Origin: Brevundimonas sp. LM2
GTDB taxonomy: Bacteria > Pseudomonadota > Alphaproteobacteria > Caulobacterales > Caulobacteraceae
Direction of reading: 5' to 3'
Length of the DNA: 64,000 bases
Assembly: GCF_002002865.1 (NCBI RefSeq)
Contig: NZ_CP019508.1
Location: 1,902,501-1,966,500 of the forward strand
Shown: positions 55,729 through 64,000 of the stretch, piece after piece
How positions within the stretch are numbered: the first letter of the stretch is position 1
Layout of the letters: each line of letters starts with the position of its first letter
Made by a program: the position numbers and the translations under genes
The notes under the pieces: generated by a model
Told to the model about the DNA's origin: nothing
Seen by the model: only the letters and a program-made list of their open reading frames with translations
The model's database searches: none

Positions 55729-55827
55729 GAAACAGAGCCTCTTGTATAACGACGTTGTTGCTCGGCAAGGCGCGGCGTCGGCCCATGAACCGCGCAGTTG
55801 GGTGACAGCCTGGAGGTGGGGAGCCCT

Positions 55828-56580
55828 ATGTCGAACCGATGGATCCCGCTTCTGGCTGCGGTCTTACTGGCGGCACCGGGATCGGCGGCCGCTCAAAGCG
55901 AATGGAACTACAGCGCCACCCTGTACGGCTGGTTTCCCGGTGTGAGGACCACCGTCGAGACGCCGTTCGGCGAGGTCGAAGGCGAGGTCGATTTCGACGA
56001 AATCCTGGAAACGCTGGACCTGGCCTTCCTCGGGGCGATTGAGGCCCGCAAGGGGCGCGTGTCCCTCGTGGCCGACCTGCAGTTCTTCGACGTCGGCGTC
56101 GAGGCTGAGCCGCCTCCGGGTCTTCAGTTCAGCGAGGCCGAGATCGACTCGCAAATGACCCTGCTGAGCGCCTATGCGACCTATGCCGTCGTCGATCAGA
56201 CCGACCTCCGCATCGATGTCGGTGGCGGGCTGCGCTACGTCGATGCGAGCATCGACCCACACCTCGTTGGCCAGGGTGCAACGCCGGATGCGTCGTTGAA
56301 CCGCGACGGCGGCTGGACCGATCCGATCGTGGCTGCGCGGGTGCGCCGGCAGTTCAACGACCGCTGGCACGGCGTCGCCTATGCCGACGTGGGCGGTTTT
56401 GGCGTCGAGGATTCCTCGGACCTGACCTGGCAGGCCTTCGTAGGCGGGGCTTACCGGATTGATCAGACCTGGTCGGCGGTGGGGGGATACCGGCACCTGG
56501 TCATCGAGCGAGAGTTCCGGGCTTCCCCAGTCACGGTCGAGGTTTCCGGGCCGTTCCTGGGCTTTCAGGCCTCGTTCTGA
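55828..56580 (+). CDS. Outer-membrane beta-barrel protein
   Basis: 250 residues with signal peptide (MSNRWIPLLAAVLLAAPGSAAAQ). Alternating polar/hydrophobic strands such as WNYSATLYGWFPG, LLSAYATYAVV, DVGGGLRYVDASI and SAVGGYRHLVIE end with a C-terminal Phe (GFQASF), typical of a barrel. No further family is clear. The ATG at 55828 begins the signal peptide. It shares the next gene's first base (TGATG). Confidence 0.82.
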   Translation: MSNRWIPLLAAVLLAAPGSAAAQSEWNYSATLYGWFPGVRTTVETPFGEVEGEVDFDEILETLDLAFLGAIEARKGRVSLVADLQFFDVGVEAEPPPGLQFSEAEIDSQMTLLSAYATYAVVDQTDLRIDVGGGLRYVDASIDPHLVGQGATPDASLNRDGGWTDPIVAARVRRQFNDRWHGVAYADVGGFGVEDSSDLTWQAFVGGAYRIDQTWSAVGGYRHLVIEREFRASPVTVEVSGPFLGFQASF

Positions 56581-57020
56581 TGGCTCTGTCGCAGGGAGCC
56601 CAAAGACGGTCGGGCAACCGGGGTGTTGCCGCAGTTCTGAAGGTCCTGGCCGCCGTTCCGGCGCTCGGCTTTGTCTTCGCCGGTCTTGCCTGGTGGATCA
56701 CCCCCGCGCTCGCCGGCTCGCGGCTGGGCATGGATCTGCTCGGCGGGCTGGGGCTCAGCACCCAGATCGCCGACCTCGCCTCATTCTTCCTGACGCTGGG
56801 CACCGCGATCCTGATCGGTCTGCTGAGCGACGAGCGCGTCTGGCTCTATCCACCCATCATGCTCATCGGCTTCGCGATCATCGGACGGCTGGTCGCGTGG
56901 CGCTTTCACGGCGCGGACTTCGCCGGGGTCATGATCGCCGTCGAAGCCTGCGTGCTCGCCATTCTTATTCTCAACGTCAGGGCGCAGGCCAAGCCGACGG
57001 CCTTGGCTGTCTCGGCCTGA
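56580..57020 (+). CDS. Small inner-membrane protein
   Basis: 146 residues with four predicted membrane segments (about 18-44, 62-82, 88-108, 112-133). Its ATG overlaps the preceding barrel stop by one base, so the two are coupled. Unknown family; the segment SDERVWLYPPIMLIGFAIIGRL recalls DUF4345-like proteins but I am not sure. Confidence 0.7.
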   Translation: MALSQGAQRRSGNRGVAAVLKVLAAVPALGFVFAGLAWWITPALAGSRLGMDLLGGLGLSTQIADLASFFLTLGTAILIGLLSDERVWLYPPIMLIGFAIIGRLVAWRFHGADFAGVMIAVEACVLAILILNVRAQAKPTALAVSA

Positions 57021-57051
57021 CGGCCGTCCCAACCCTCAAACGCCCTGCCGG

Positions 57052-57423
57052 GTGAAGACGACGAAGGACCGCATCGTGAAGTTCATCCCGCTCATACCTC
57101 TCCTTCTGCTCGCCGGCTGCGCGACCGCCGGTCAAGATCAGCGCGCCTCGCTCCTGGCCGAGCCCGTCAACTGCCAGACGGCCGACGCGGACATCGCCGC
57201 GCTGGAAGCGGCGATGCCGTCGCGGGGCGAACGGGCCCGGTCCGTCGTCCAGACGTTCACGCCCGTCGGCGTGGTGGCGGGGGTGGCGACCGGATCCTAC
57301 CGCGACCGGGCCGCGGTCCTGACGGGGCGCACCGCAGGGGAGCTGACCGCCCGCGTGCAGGAAATCCGGCAAACCTGCGGATTGGTCGGGACGACCGCGA
57401 ACGCGGACGAGGGAGGCGCGTGA
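57052..57423 (+). CDS. Small lipoprotein
   Basis: 123 residues, GTG start. The signal peptide with lipobox LLAGC (Cys near 24) marks an acylated lipoprotein. The mature part has two Cys (VNCQTADAD and IRQTCGL) and a Gly/Val-rich middle. No family recognised. Its stop overlaps the start of the next gene (TGATG). Confidence 0.75.
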   Translation: MKTTKDRIVKFIPLIPLLLLAGCATAGQDQRASLLAEPVNCQTADADIAALEAAMPSRGERARSVVQTFTPVGVVAGVATGSYRDRAAVLTGRTAGELTARVQEIRQTCGLVGTTANADEGGA

Positions 57424-58550
57424 TGATCTGCACCCGCTCGACGTCGCGCCGGACGCCCGTCCTGCTCGCAACCCTGTCCCTTTTGCTTCTCGGAGGATGC
57501 GCGACCCAGTCGCCGTCCCTCTTGATTCCGATCGGCCAGGCGCCGGCGGGGGCCACGACGGTCGACCTGCTGGCGATCACGACCCGCGCCCCCTCAGAGG
57601 TGCCCGGTGAAATCTATTCCGGAGAGCGCAGCCGCGACGTCTCCGGTCGCATCATCGAGGTCTCTATTCCGCCCGTCCATCAACGAGGCCGCGTGGAGCT
57701 TCCCTCGTCGCCCAACCCCGATCCGGAAACGGAGTTCGCGGCTGTGAGTGTGGAAACCGCGACACCCGAACAGGCCTGGGATTGGTTCGAGGCGCAGGAA
57801 ACCGACGGCCGCCTGCTGATCTTCGTGCATGGCTACAATGTGCGTTTCGCCGACGCGGTCTTCAGCCTGGCGCAGATCACCGAGGATCTTCCGGTCGTCG
57901 CCGCGCCCGTTCTGTTCTCGTGGCCGTCTCGCGGAGCCCTGCTCGGCTACCTCTATGATCGGGAAAGCGCGACCTTCGCCCGGGACGCGTTCGAGATGGT
58001 CCTGACCGAAGCGGTCGAAAGCGAAAACGTCTCGCAGATCACCATTCTGGCCCACTCCATGGGCAGCTGGATCACCATGGAGACGTTGCGCCAGATGAGC
58101 ATCCGCAACGGTCGTCTCTCGGACAAGATCGTCGATGTCGTCCTCGCCGCGCCGGACCTCGACATCGACGTCTTCGAACAGCAGTTCCTGGCGCTCGGTG
58201 AGGAACGACCGTACTTCACCTTTTTGGTCTCGCGCGACGACCGGGCGCTCGGCCTGTCCAGACTGCTGGCGGGCCGCGAGCAGCGCCTGGGTTCGATCGA
58301 CCCCTCCGAGGAACCCTTTCGGTCGCGCATCGAGGCGACCCCCCGTGTCGCCGTCATCGATCTGTCGGAGGTCGCGGGCACCGACGCGGCGCGTCATTCC
58401 AAATTCTCCGGAAGCGCGGAGATGCTCGATTTCGCCCGCCGCACGATGGAACAGAACGCCCAGGCCACGAACGAGCGGACGCCGATCGGAGAGCTGGCGG
58501 GCGCCGTCATCGTGACGCTTGGCCTCGGAGTCGCGCAGCTTTCGGATTAG
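57423..58550 (+). CDS. Alpha/beta-hydrolase lipoprotein (DUF900-like)
   Basis: 375 residues. The lipobox LLGGC (Cys near 26) makes it a lipoprotein. The hydrolase domain has LLIFVHGYNVRFADAVFSLAQI (oxyanion region), PVLFSWPSRGALLGYLYDRESA, and the nucleophile elbow LAHSMGSW (Ser212), the layout of DUF900 proteins. The acid is probably in VLAAPDLDIDVF or the SRDDRAL segment and the His in ARHSKF. A periplasmic or outer-membrane esterase or lipase with unknown substrate. Start ATG 57423; GTG at 57420 is possible. Confidence 0.88.
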   Translation: MICTRSTSRRTPVLLATLSLLLLGGCATQSPSLLIPIGQAPAGATTVDLLAITTRAPSEVPGEIYSGERSRDVSGRIIEVSIPPVHQRGRVELPSSPNPDPETEFAAVSVETATPEQAWDWFEAQETDGRLLIFVHGYNVRFADAVFSLAQITEDLPVVAAPVLFSWPSRGALLGYLYDRESATFARDAFEMVLTEAVESENVSQITILAHSMGSWITMETLRQMSIRNGRLSDKIVDVVLAAPDLDIDVFEQQFLALGEERPYFTFLVSRDDRALGLSRLLAGREQRLGSIDPSEEPFRSRIEATPRVAVIDLSEVAGTDAARHSKFSGSAEMLDFARRTMEQNAQATNERTPIGELAGAVIVTLGLGVAQLSD

Positions 58551-58990
58551 GTTGAAGAGCGGTCTCCCGTTGGCACCGCGCTCGGGCTTCGGGTGGCAGC
58601 CAGACTGTCAAGGCTCGGTGGCCCGGGTTCGCCTGGCTCGAGTTTGGCCACCCCCGCACCAGCCGGTCGTCTCATGAGGCCGGCGGCGGGGTGATGACGA
58701 ACACGATCCCCCAACAGGTCAGGGAGTCTTTCTGGGTCTGTTTGCGCATCTGAGACGGTTCAGGACCGCTTCTTGCCGTCGTTCGAAGATCGCCTGGTGG
58801 TACGGAAGCCAATATCGCCTCCTAGCGCTGAGCGGAAATCGAACGCAGTTCTTTCTGTGATATTTAATGTCGAAGAGCTGGAGACCCAAGCTGGCGGGCT
58901 TTGGTGCAGCCGGCATTTCGCATGCTGCTTTAATTTATACGATCCTACACCCAGCCTATGGGTCTGGAGCTCATGTTCTAGTTTTCCCGC
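58551..58990. other. Intergenic stretch after the lipoprotein operon
   Basis: About 440 bases without a supported gene. The frames here give no family-like sequence. A GC-rich segment near 58620-58690 could form the end of the upstream transcript, but I see no clear terminator. Confidence 0.4.
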
Positions 58991-59890
58991 CTAAGGGGGC
59001 TCGTTGTCCTGAGCGCGGACCACGTGCGCGCGGAGCGCGTCGACGAAGAGTGGCACCTTGGCGGACAGGCTGCGGTGCGCGGGATAGACCGCGTGGACGT
59101 CCACGGATTCGGGCCTGTAGTCGGGCAACAGGCGGACCAATTCGCCGGCCGCGACGCGCGGACGCGCGAGGAAGTCCGGCAGCCGGCCGATGCCGGCACC
59201 GCCCATCAGCAGCATCTGCAGCACGGCGGGCTCGGGCGCGACGGTGCCGACCGGGACGGGCGTCCGGTGCTGCGTCCCGTCCGCTCCCCCGAACACCCAT
59301 TCGCTGGGGCGATCGAGCCAGCCCAGCAGCGCGTGGCCTGACAAGGCGTCCGGCGTCGTCGGGACCCCGCGCTCGGCCAGGTAGGCCGGGCTGGCGCAGG
59401 GCCAGAGGGCGACCGTGCCAAGCTTGCGGGCCATCAGGTCGGAGTCCGCCAGCTGGCCGACACGGATGGCGACATCGACCTCCTCGCGGGCCAGGTCGAC
59501 CAGCCGGTTCTCGGTGTCCAGCACGATCCGCACGTTCGGATAGCGGCGCATGAAGGCCGGCAGCATGGGCGCGACCAGACCGACCGCGAAGGTGACGGCC
59601 GCATTGATGCGGAGCGTGCCGCGAGGCTCCCCGGTCAGGCCCTCCAGCGCCGAGCCCGCCTCCTCGACGTCCGACAGGATGCGCCGGGCGTGCGGCAGGA
59701 ACAGGCGGCCGGCATCGCTGAGGCGCAGTTGCCGCGTGTGCCGCTCGATCAGGATCGCGCCGACGCCTATTTCGAGCCGCGCCAGCCCACGGCTGATCGA
59801 CGACTTCGGGATGCCGAGCGCGCGCGCCGCGGCCGAAACGCCGCCTTCGTCGGTGATGCGAACAAAGGCGCGGATGTCGGCGAGCTCCAT
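58991..59890 (-). CDS. LysR family transcriptional regulator
   Basis: 299 residues. Winged helix near 2-60 (LADIRAFVRITDEGGVSAAARALGIPKSSISRGLARLEIGVGAILIERHTRQLRLS) and a LysR effector domain ending with HAVYPAHRSLSAKVPLFVDAL. It is divergent from the NmrA-like gene at 59991 (100-base gap) and probably controls it. Confidence 0.93.
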   Translation of the reverse strand: MELADIRAFVRITDEGGVSAAARALGIPKSSISRGLARLEIGVGAILIERHTRQLRLSDAGRLFLPHARRILSDVEEAGSALEGLTGEPRGTLRINAAVTFAVGLVAPMLPAFMRRYPNVRIVLDTENRLVDLAREEVDVAIRVGQLADSDLMARKLGTVALWPCASPAYLAERGVPTTPDALSGHALLGWLDRPSEWVFGGADGTQHRTPVPVGTVAPEPAVLQMLLMGGAGIGRLPDFLARPRVAAGELVRLLPDYRPESVDVHAVYPAHRSLSAKVPLFVDALRAHVVRAQDNEPP

Positions 59891-59990
59891 TCGGCCATGT
59901 TCCAGACGTGGAACGCACTGTCCAGCATCCGCCCTCTAGTGGAGTGCAGAGGAACGCATGACATGAGGGCCGCAAGAACGGAGCCGAGAC

Positions 59991-60845
59991 ATGACCAAGC
60001 CCATACTCCTCATCACCGGCGCGACGGGAAACCAGGGCGGTGCCACCATCGATGAACTGCTGCGCCGCGCCGGCGACTGGCAGCTGCGCGCCCTGGTGCG
60101 CGACCCGGCCTCGCCGAAGGCAGCGGCCCTCGCCCGGCGCGGGGTGGAATTGGCGCGCGGCGACCTGAACGACGCGGACACGCTCCGGACCGCGCTGGCG
60201 AAGGTGTATGGCGTCCTGGCCGTGCAGACGCCCATGGAGCAGGGTCCGGAGGGGGAAGCCCGGCAGGGCAGGCGGCTCGCCACCCTGGCGGCCGAGGCGG
60301 GCGTCCGGCATTATGTCTACTGTTCGGCCGGTGGCGTCGACCGGAACAGCGGCGTGCCGCATTTCGAGAGCAAGCGGGAGATCGAGGCGCACATTCACGC
60401 CCTGGGCCTGCCCGCCACGATTCTGCGCCCGGCGGCCTTCATGGAGATGTTCCAGGGCTTCGCCTTTCGCACGACCATGCTGTCGATGATGCGCACCTAT
60501 CTCGCGCCGGACCAGGCGATGCAGATGATCTCCGCCCGCGACATCGGCTGGTTCGCCGCCGAGGCCTTCGATCGTCCGGCCGATCATCTGGGGCGCGCGA
60601 TGGAGATCGCCGGAGACAGCGTCACCCGGCGCCAGGCCGTCGAAACGCTGCGCCGGGCGGATCTCGGCCCGGTGGTCGACTTCAAGATCCCGAAACTTCT
60701 GCGCAAACGGCTGCCGGAGGATTTTCGGTTGATGTTCGAGTGGATCGCGCGCGAAGGCTTCCGAGCCGACCTGCCGGCGCTGAAACGCGACCACCCGGCT
60801 CTGCTGACCCTCGCGTCGTGGTCGGCGAAATCGACGACCCCGTGA
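59991..60845 (+). CDS. NmrA-like NAD(P)-binding protein
   Basis: 284 residues. ILLITGATGNQGGATIDELLRRAGDWQLRALVRD is the NmrA-type GxxGxxG fold. The later YVYCSAGGVDRNSGVPHFESKREIEAHIHALGLPATILRPAAFMEMF is typical of this family, which includes redox sensors and quinone or carbonyl reductases. HFESKREIE keeps the Lys of the family; the classical Tyr is absent. Starts 100 bases from the divergent LysR gene. Confidence 0.9.
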   Translation: MTKPILLITGATGNQGGATIDELLRRAGDWQLRALVRDPASPKAAALARRGVELARGDLNDADTLRTALAKVYGVLAVQTPMEQGPEGEARQGRRLATLAAEAGVRHYVYCSAGGVDRNSGVPHFESKREIEAHIHALGLPATILRPAAFMEMFQGFAFRTTMLSMMRTYLAPDQAMQMISARDIGWFAAEAFDRPADHLGRAMEIAGDSVTRRQAVETLRRADLGPVVDFKIPKLLRKRLPEDFRLMFEWIAREGFRADLPALKRDHPALLTLASWSAKSTTP

Positions 60846-60871
60846 GCGGCTTCCGGGCCAGGAGTGACACC

Positions 60872-61834
60872 GTGAACACCCTTGAGACCACGCCCCATGA
60901 TATGGCGAAGGCGGACCGCATCGCCCTGGTCGGCGGTACGGGGGACCTGGGCCTGCGGATCGCCCGCGCGCTTGTGGCCCGCGGGGCCGAGGTGACGGCC
61001 CTGGCCCGGCCCGGCAGCGACACCACGGCGCTGGCGGGCACCGGGTCCCGCATCGCGGTGGTTGATTTCCAGGATAGCTTGGCGCTGGAGCGGACCCTGA
61101 GCGGCGCGGCCTGCGTGGTCTCGGCGGTGAACGGTCTGGAGGAGGCCGTCATCGATCTGCAGGGCCGGGTGCTGGACGCCGCCGTCGCGGCCGGGGTGCC
61201 GCGCTTCGTCCCGTCCGACTATTCGCTTGACTTCACCCGGACCCGGCCGGGCCGGAACCGCAATTTGGACCTGCGACGCCGGTTCATGAAGCGGGTCGAT
61301 GCCGCGCCGATCCGGGCGACCTCCATCCTCAACGGCGCGTTCGCGGACCTGCTGGCGGGCCAGGCCCCTATCGTGCTGCGCGGGCCCGGGGTGGTCATCC
61401 ACTGGAGCAGCGCGGACCAGCCGCTCGATTTCACCACCAAGGACGATGTCGCCGCCTATACGGCCGCCGCCGCCCTCGACCCCACCACACCGCGCATCCT
61501 GCGGATCGCGGGCGATGTCGTGACGCCGCGCGACCTCGCCACCACAATGCAGGGCCTGACCGGCCGCCGCTTCCGCCTGGTCCGCCCGGGCGGGACCGCG
61601 GTGCTCAGCGGCATGATCGGGCTGGCGCGCACCCTGGCCCCGCAGACGGGTGCCGTGTTTCCGGCTTGGCAGGGCATGCAGTATCTGCGCGACATGATGG
61701 AGGGTCGCGGCAAGCTCCATCCGCTGGATAACGATCGCTACCCCGGTCTCAGTTGGACGGGCGCGCGCGAGGTGCTGGCCGCCGCCGGCACTTCCGACGC
61801 CGAGGCCGGCGGCACCAAGCGTCACGCCACTTAA
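60872..61834 (+). CDS. NmrA/isoflavone-reductase-like protein
   Basis: 320 residues. RIALVGGTGDLGLRIARALVARGAEVTALARPGSD is the NADPH-binding motif (GGTGDLG). The middle, VPRFVPSDYSLDFTRTRPGRNRNLDLRRRFMKRVDAAPIRATSILNGAF, follows the isoflavone-reductase pattern (FxPSxYG-like). A GTG at 60872 is preferred because AGGAG precedes it by seven bases; ATG at 60902 is an alternative. It lies 26 bases after the first NmrA-like gene, in one operon. Confidence 0.87.
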   Translation: MNTLETTPHDMAKADRIALVGGTGDLGLRIARALVARGAEVTALARPGSDTTALAGTGSRIAVVDFQDSLALERTLSGAACVVSAVNGLEEAVIDLQGRVLDAAVAAGVPRFVPSDYSLDFTRTRPGRNRNLDLRRRFMKRVDAAPIRATSILNGAFADLLAGQAPIVLRGPGVVIHWSSADQPLDFTTKDDVAAYTAAAALDPTTPRILRIAGDVVTPRDLATTMQGLTGRRFRLVRPGGTAVLSGMIGLARTLAPQTGAVFPAWQGMQYLRDMMEGRGKLHPLDNDRYPGLSWTGAREVLAAAGTSDAEAGGTKRHAT

Positions 61835-62192
61835 GCCAGAGACGATCCCGACCCGGCACAGCGTGAAGGGTTACGATCAAGGTGAGAGAAGGTCTGATGA
61901 CGAGTTTTCACCGGAATTACGACAGCGTGGCACGCCGAGACCAAAGCCGACATCGGATTGTGACGTCCAGAAAGTCCGCTTACGGTGCGGCTCCGAAGGT
62001 CCGCTACTGGCGCTGTGCGGCCAACGATATCGGCATCAGCAAACTTGAAGAGTCGAATCTGACGCGCATGGCTCATCGGCGGGGAGACAACCTTCCGTCG
62101 TACGGGTCGCCTCAGGCCATAAGACGTCACGCACCCGTCACGCCGCCGTTAAGAGCGTCGTCTACGGGTCCCCGCCTCAGGGGTCGGCTGTA
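61835..62192. other. Intergenic region before the second sigma/FecR operon
   Basis: About 360 bases with no gene I can support. The promoter of the ECF sigma operon should be here; I see no clear consensus. Confidence 0.4.
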
Positions 62193-62795
62193 ATGTTCGT
62201 TTTTACGGAAGATAAGGCGAGGTGGTTTCTCCACCACGTTTTGCCTCATGAGGCCGGATTGCGGGGTTGGTTGGGACGCAAACGGCACGCGAGCATCGAT
62301 GTCGATGACGTGATCCAGGAAACCTACACCGTTCTAGCCGCGCGTGAGCGCGTGGACGACATTCGGAACCCTCGCGCCTATCTTTTTACGGTCGCCCATT
62401 CGGTCGTGGTGCGTCACATCCGCAAAGCCACGGTCGTATCGTTCCAGGCGATCGAGGAGATGGAAGAGTTCGATCCGATTGATGGGGCTGCCTCGCTGGA
62501 GCAGACCCTGATTGATCGTGACGAGTTGCGCCGTTTGGCGGAGGCGATCGCCGCGATGCCAGGCCAAACGCGTCAGGCCTTCATTCTGCGCCGGGTGCAC
62601 GGTCATTCACAGCGTGAGACCGCTCAACGAATGCGCTTGTCGGAGAGTACGGTTGAAAAACATATCGCACGGGGCGTGCGCCTGCTGATTGACTGGTACG
62701 CAGATGGCGGAAAAGGCGTGCCCCAACGCTCTAGACGTCTGAAGACGGAGAACGGCGTCCCCTATGGTCGCAAGAACGACAAGTCAGAACGTTGA
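62193..62795 (+). CDS. ECF sigma factor, FecI type
   Basis: 200 residues. Region 2: GRKRHASIDVDDVIQETYTVLAARERVDDIRNPRAYLFTVAHSVV (the DDVIQE and RAYLF segments are typical of FecI). Region 4: GHSQRETAQRMRLSESTVEKHIARGVRLLI. The following FecR gene overlaps it by 32 bases and a TonB receptor follows, so this is a second, separate iron-uptake signalling unit. The C-terminal 30 residues are basic and lie in the overlap. Confidence 0.92.
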   Translation: MFVFTEDKARWFLHHVLPHEAGLRGWLGRKRHASIDVDDVIQETYTVLAARERVDDIRNPRAYLFTVAHSVVVRHIRKATVVSFQAIEEMEEFDPIDGAASLEQTLIDRDELRRLAEAIAAMPGQTRQAFILRRVHGHSQRETAQRMRLSESTVEKHIARGVRLLIDWYADGGKGVPQRSRRLKTENGVPYGRKNDKSER

Positions 62796-63774
62796 TGACG
62801 CTGCGGCGGCTTGGGTCGCCCGGGAGGATCGCGGCGCGCTGTCCACAGCGGACCAGGCGGCGCTGGACGCGTGGCTGCACGCCGATCCGCGCCATCCCGG
62901 TGCCTTCCTGCGAGCGCGCGCGATCAGCCTGCGCAGCGAGGCGGCATCAGCTCTAGGTGAGGATTTCGATCCGACGCGGTTCACCAGTCCCGGGCGGCCT
63001 CGGCTCCAGCAGATCGGCGCGTCCCGTCGCGAGCTCACAGCGTGGGGCGGTGGACTTGCGGCCTGCGTCGCCGTGGCCGCAGGCGTCAGCCTGACGCTTA
63101 CCGCGCCTACTGCCCATGCGACCGTGCGCGGCCAGATGCGTTTAGTGCCCTTGCCAGACGGATCCACGGTACTTTTGAACACGGCGTCCCGCATCACGGT
63201 CCGCTATAGCGAGACGCGCCGCCTGGTCCGCTTGGTGGAGGGGGAAGCCGACTTCACCGTCCTCAGCGATCAGTCGCGTCCGTTTGTGGTCCAGGTCGGT
63301 GATCGACAGGTCGAAACTGCAGACGGCGGCGGTTTCAGGCTTCGTAAACTTGGAGGCGCGCCGATCGATCTGCTGGTTCATCAGGGCGTGGTTCAGGTCG
63401 GCCGTGCTCAAACTGGTCGCGGTACCGTGCTGGGATCGGACACACGGATAACTTTAGCGGAAGCGCAAAGCGGTGCCGGAGACTCTTCGCCACGCCATGT
63501 GTCTCCGGGAGTGATCAACAGAGAGTTGGCCTGGCGAGATGGCAAGATCGCCTTCGAGGGAGAAAGCCTCGATCAGGCGGCTTCCGCCTTTCGCCGCTAC
63601 AGCGACGTGCGGATCATCATCGCTGATCCGACCCTTGCGCGCGAACCGGTCACGGGCCTGTTCTCAGCCAATGATCCGGTCGGCTTCGGCCGCGCCGTCG
63701 CCGATCTGTTCGGTGCCCCGGTCAGGGTCGAGCCGGATCGCGTGGTCGTCGGCATGCCGCAGGCCGGCGCATAA
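62764..63774 (+). CDS. FecR family anti-sigma/sensor protein
   Basis: 336 residues: N-terminal sigma-binding domain (AAAAWVAREDRGALSTADQAALDAWLHADPRHPGAFLRARAI), membrane segment (about 96-116), periplasmic FecR domain (LPDGSTVLLNTASRITVRYSETRRLVRLVEGEADFTV) and a C-terminal STN-like region (AWRDGKIAFEGESLDQAASAFRRYSDVRIII). The start overlaps the sigma gene by 32 bases, so they are translationally coupled. It partners with the TonB receptor beginning at 63861. Confidence 0.92.
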   Translation: MVARTTSQNVDDAAAAWVAREDRGALSTADQAALDAWLHADPRHPGAFLRARAISLRSEAASALGEDFDPTRFTSPGRPRLQQIGASRRELTAWGGGLAACVAVAAGVSLTLTAPTAHATVRGQMRLVPLPDGSTVLLNTASRITVRYSETRRLVRLVEGEADFTVLSDQSRPFVVQVGDRQVETADGGGFRLRKLGGAPIDLLVHQGVVQVGRAQTGRGTVLGSDTRITLAEAQSGAGDSSPRHVSPGVINRELAWRDGKIAFEGESLDQAASAFRRYSDVRIIIADPTLAREPVTGLFSANDPVGFGRAVADLFGAPVRVEPDRVVVGMPQAGA

Positions 63775-63860
63775 AAGTTTCATGACGTATGGCGGAAGCC
63801 GATCCGCCGACGCCTCTCTCCGTCAAAGGCCGCACTCCTAGCGGTACTCGGGGATAGATC

Positions 63861-64000
63861 ATGATGTCTTACAAGGCCCTTTTGGCCTGCGGCGTAGCCG
63901 CATCCGTCGTCTGCGCCTACGGTCCGGCGCAGGCGCAGACCCGCGACTTCAACGTGCCCGCTCAGCCTGCCGTCACGGCCATACCCGAGTTCGCCCGCCA
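63861..64000 (+). CDS. TonB-dependent receptor, 5' end only
   Basis: The first 46 codons before the window ends. A signal peptide (KALLACGVAASVVCAYGPAQAQ) is followed by FNVPAQPAVTAIPEFAR, the start of an STN domain, which marks a FecA-type signalling receptor. The gene must extend beyond 64000. ATG at 63861 or 63864. Confidence 0.85.
   Translation, partial: MMSYKALLACGVAASVVCAYGPAQAQTRDFNVPAQPAVTAIPEFAR

Noticed and set aside
58971..60794. A 607-codon minus-strand frame
   Set aside because: It runs antisense through the NmrA-like gene and off-frame through the LysR gene; an artefact of high GC content.

Overview
The window looks like chromosomal DNA of a high-GC alphaproteobacterium. Caulobacteraceae, and Brevundimonas in particular, is my best guess. 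The reasons are the rRNA order 23S-5S-tRNA-fMet, the high GC content, and the many TonB/FecI/FecR, AraC and LysR genes with Caulobacteraceae-like protein sequences. This is inference, because no species marker is complete here.

Layout. (1) 1-2363: the 3' part of a 23S rRNA gene, then 5S rRNA, initiator tRNA and a terminator. (2) About 2324-20310: an island in the 3' end of tRNA-fMet, bounded by a 45-bp repeat (2279-2323 and 20310-20354), with a tyrosine integrase beside the right repeat. Its cargo is an uncharacterised overlapping gene pair (1398 aa and 643 aa, one with PIN-like motifs), a self-inhibited Fic protein behind an array of repeated operator-like sites, small DNA-binding proteins, and an ECF sigma/FecR/TonB-receptor operon that ends in a thioredoxin-like protein without a CxxC motif. 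The Fic and gene-pair block is flanked by 54-bp imperfect direct repeats. A decayed IS110-family element lies next to the integrase. (3) About 20310-28300: a second mobile element with a large serine recombinase whose last codons are read antisense through the tRNA fragment, an Xre repressor with a palindromic operator, unknown proteins, a ribbon-helix-helix-like protein, a TraD-like membrane stub and a frameshifted MobF relaxase (TraI). It looks mobilisable rather than self-transmissible, and it is decaying.

(4) About 28300-50500: a dense array of small redox and stress-response genes, each next to a regulator. They include enoyl-CoA hydratase, SnoaL-like, esterase/OhrR-like, AraC/aldo-keto reductase/Atu4866-like, several SDRs (two with Tat signals), an SRPBCC protein, DoxX, RidA, a MipA-like protein, MFS, and many AraC and LysR regulators. 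A 15-bp motif close to TTGCCsGATnsTCCG recurs 54-104 bp upstream of at least six of these transcription units and suggests a shared AraC-type regulon. (5) 50592-55626: a cassette pairing a membrane-anchored, formylglycine-type sulfatase with its likely maturation enzyme (FGE), plus a DJ-1/PfpI-like protein, a membrane protein and a secreted protein. Related short sequences lie at both ends. (6) 55828-58550: outer-membrane, inner-membrane and two lipoprotein genes, one of them an alpha/beta hydrolase. (7) 58991-61834: a LysR gene divergent from two NmrA-like reductases. (8) 62193-64000: a second ECF sigma/FecR/TonB-receptor set, cut off by the window end.

The most promising undescribed system is the two-gene operon at 3005-9119. 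Its defence role is inferred from architecture and location only.
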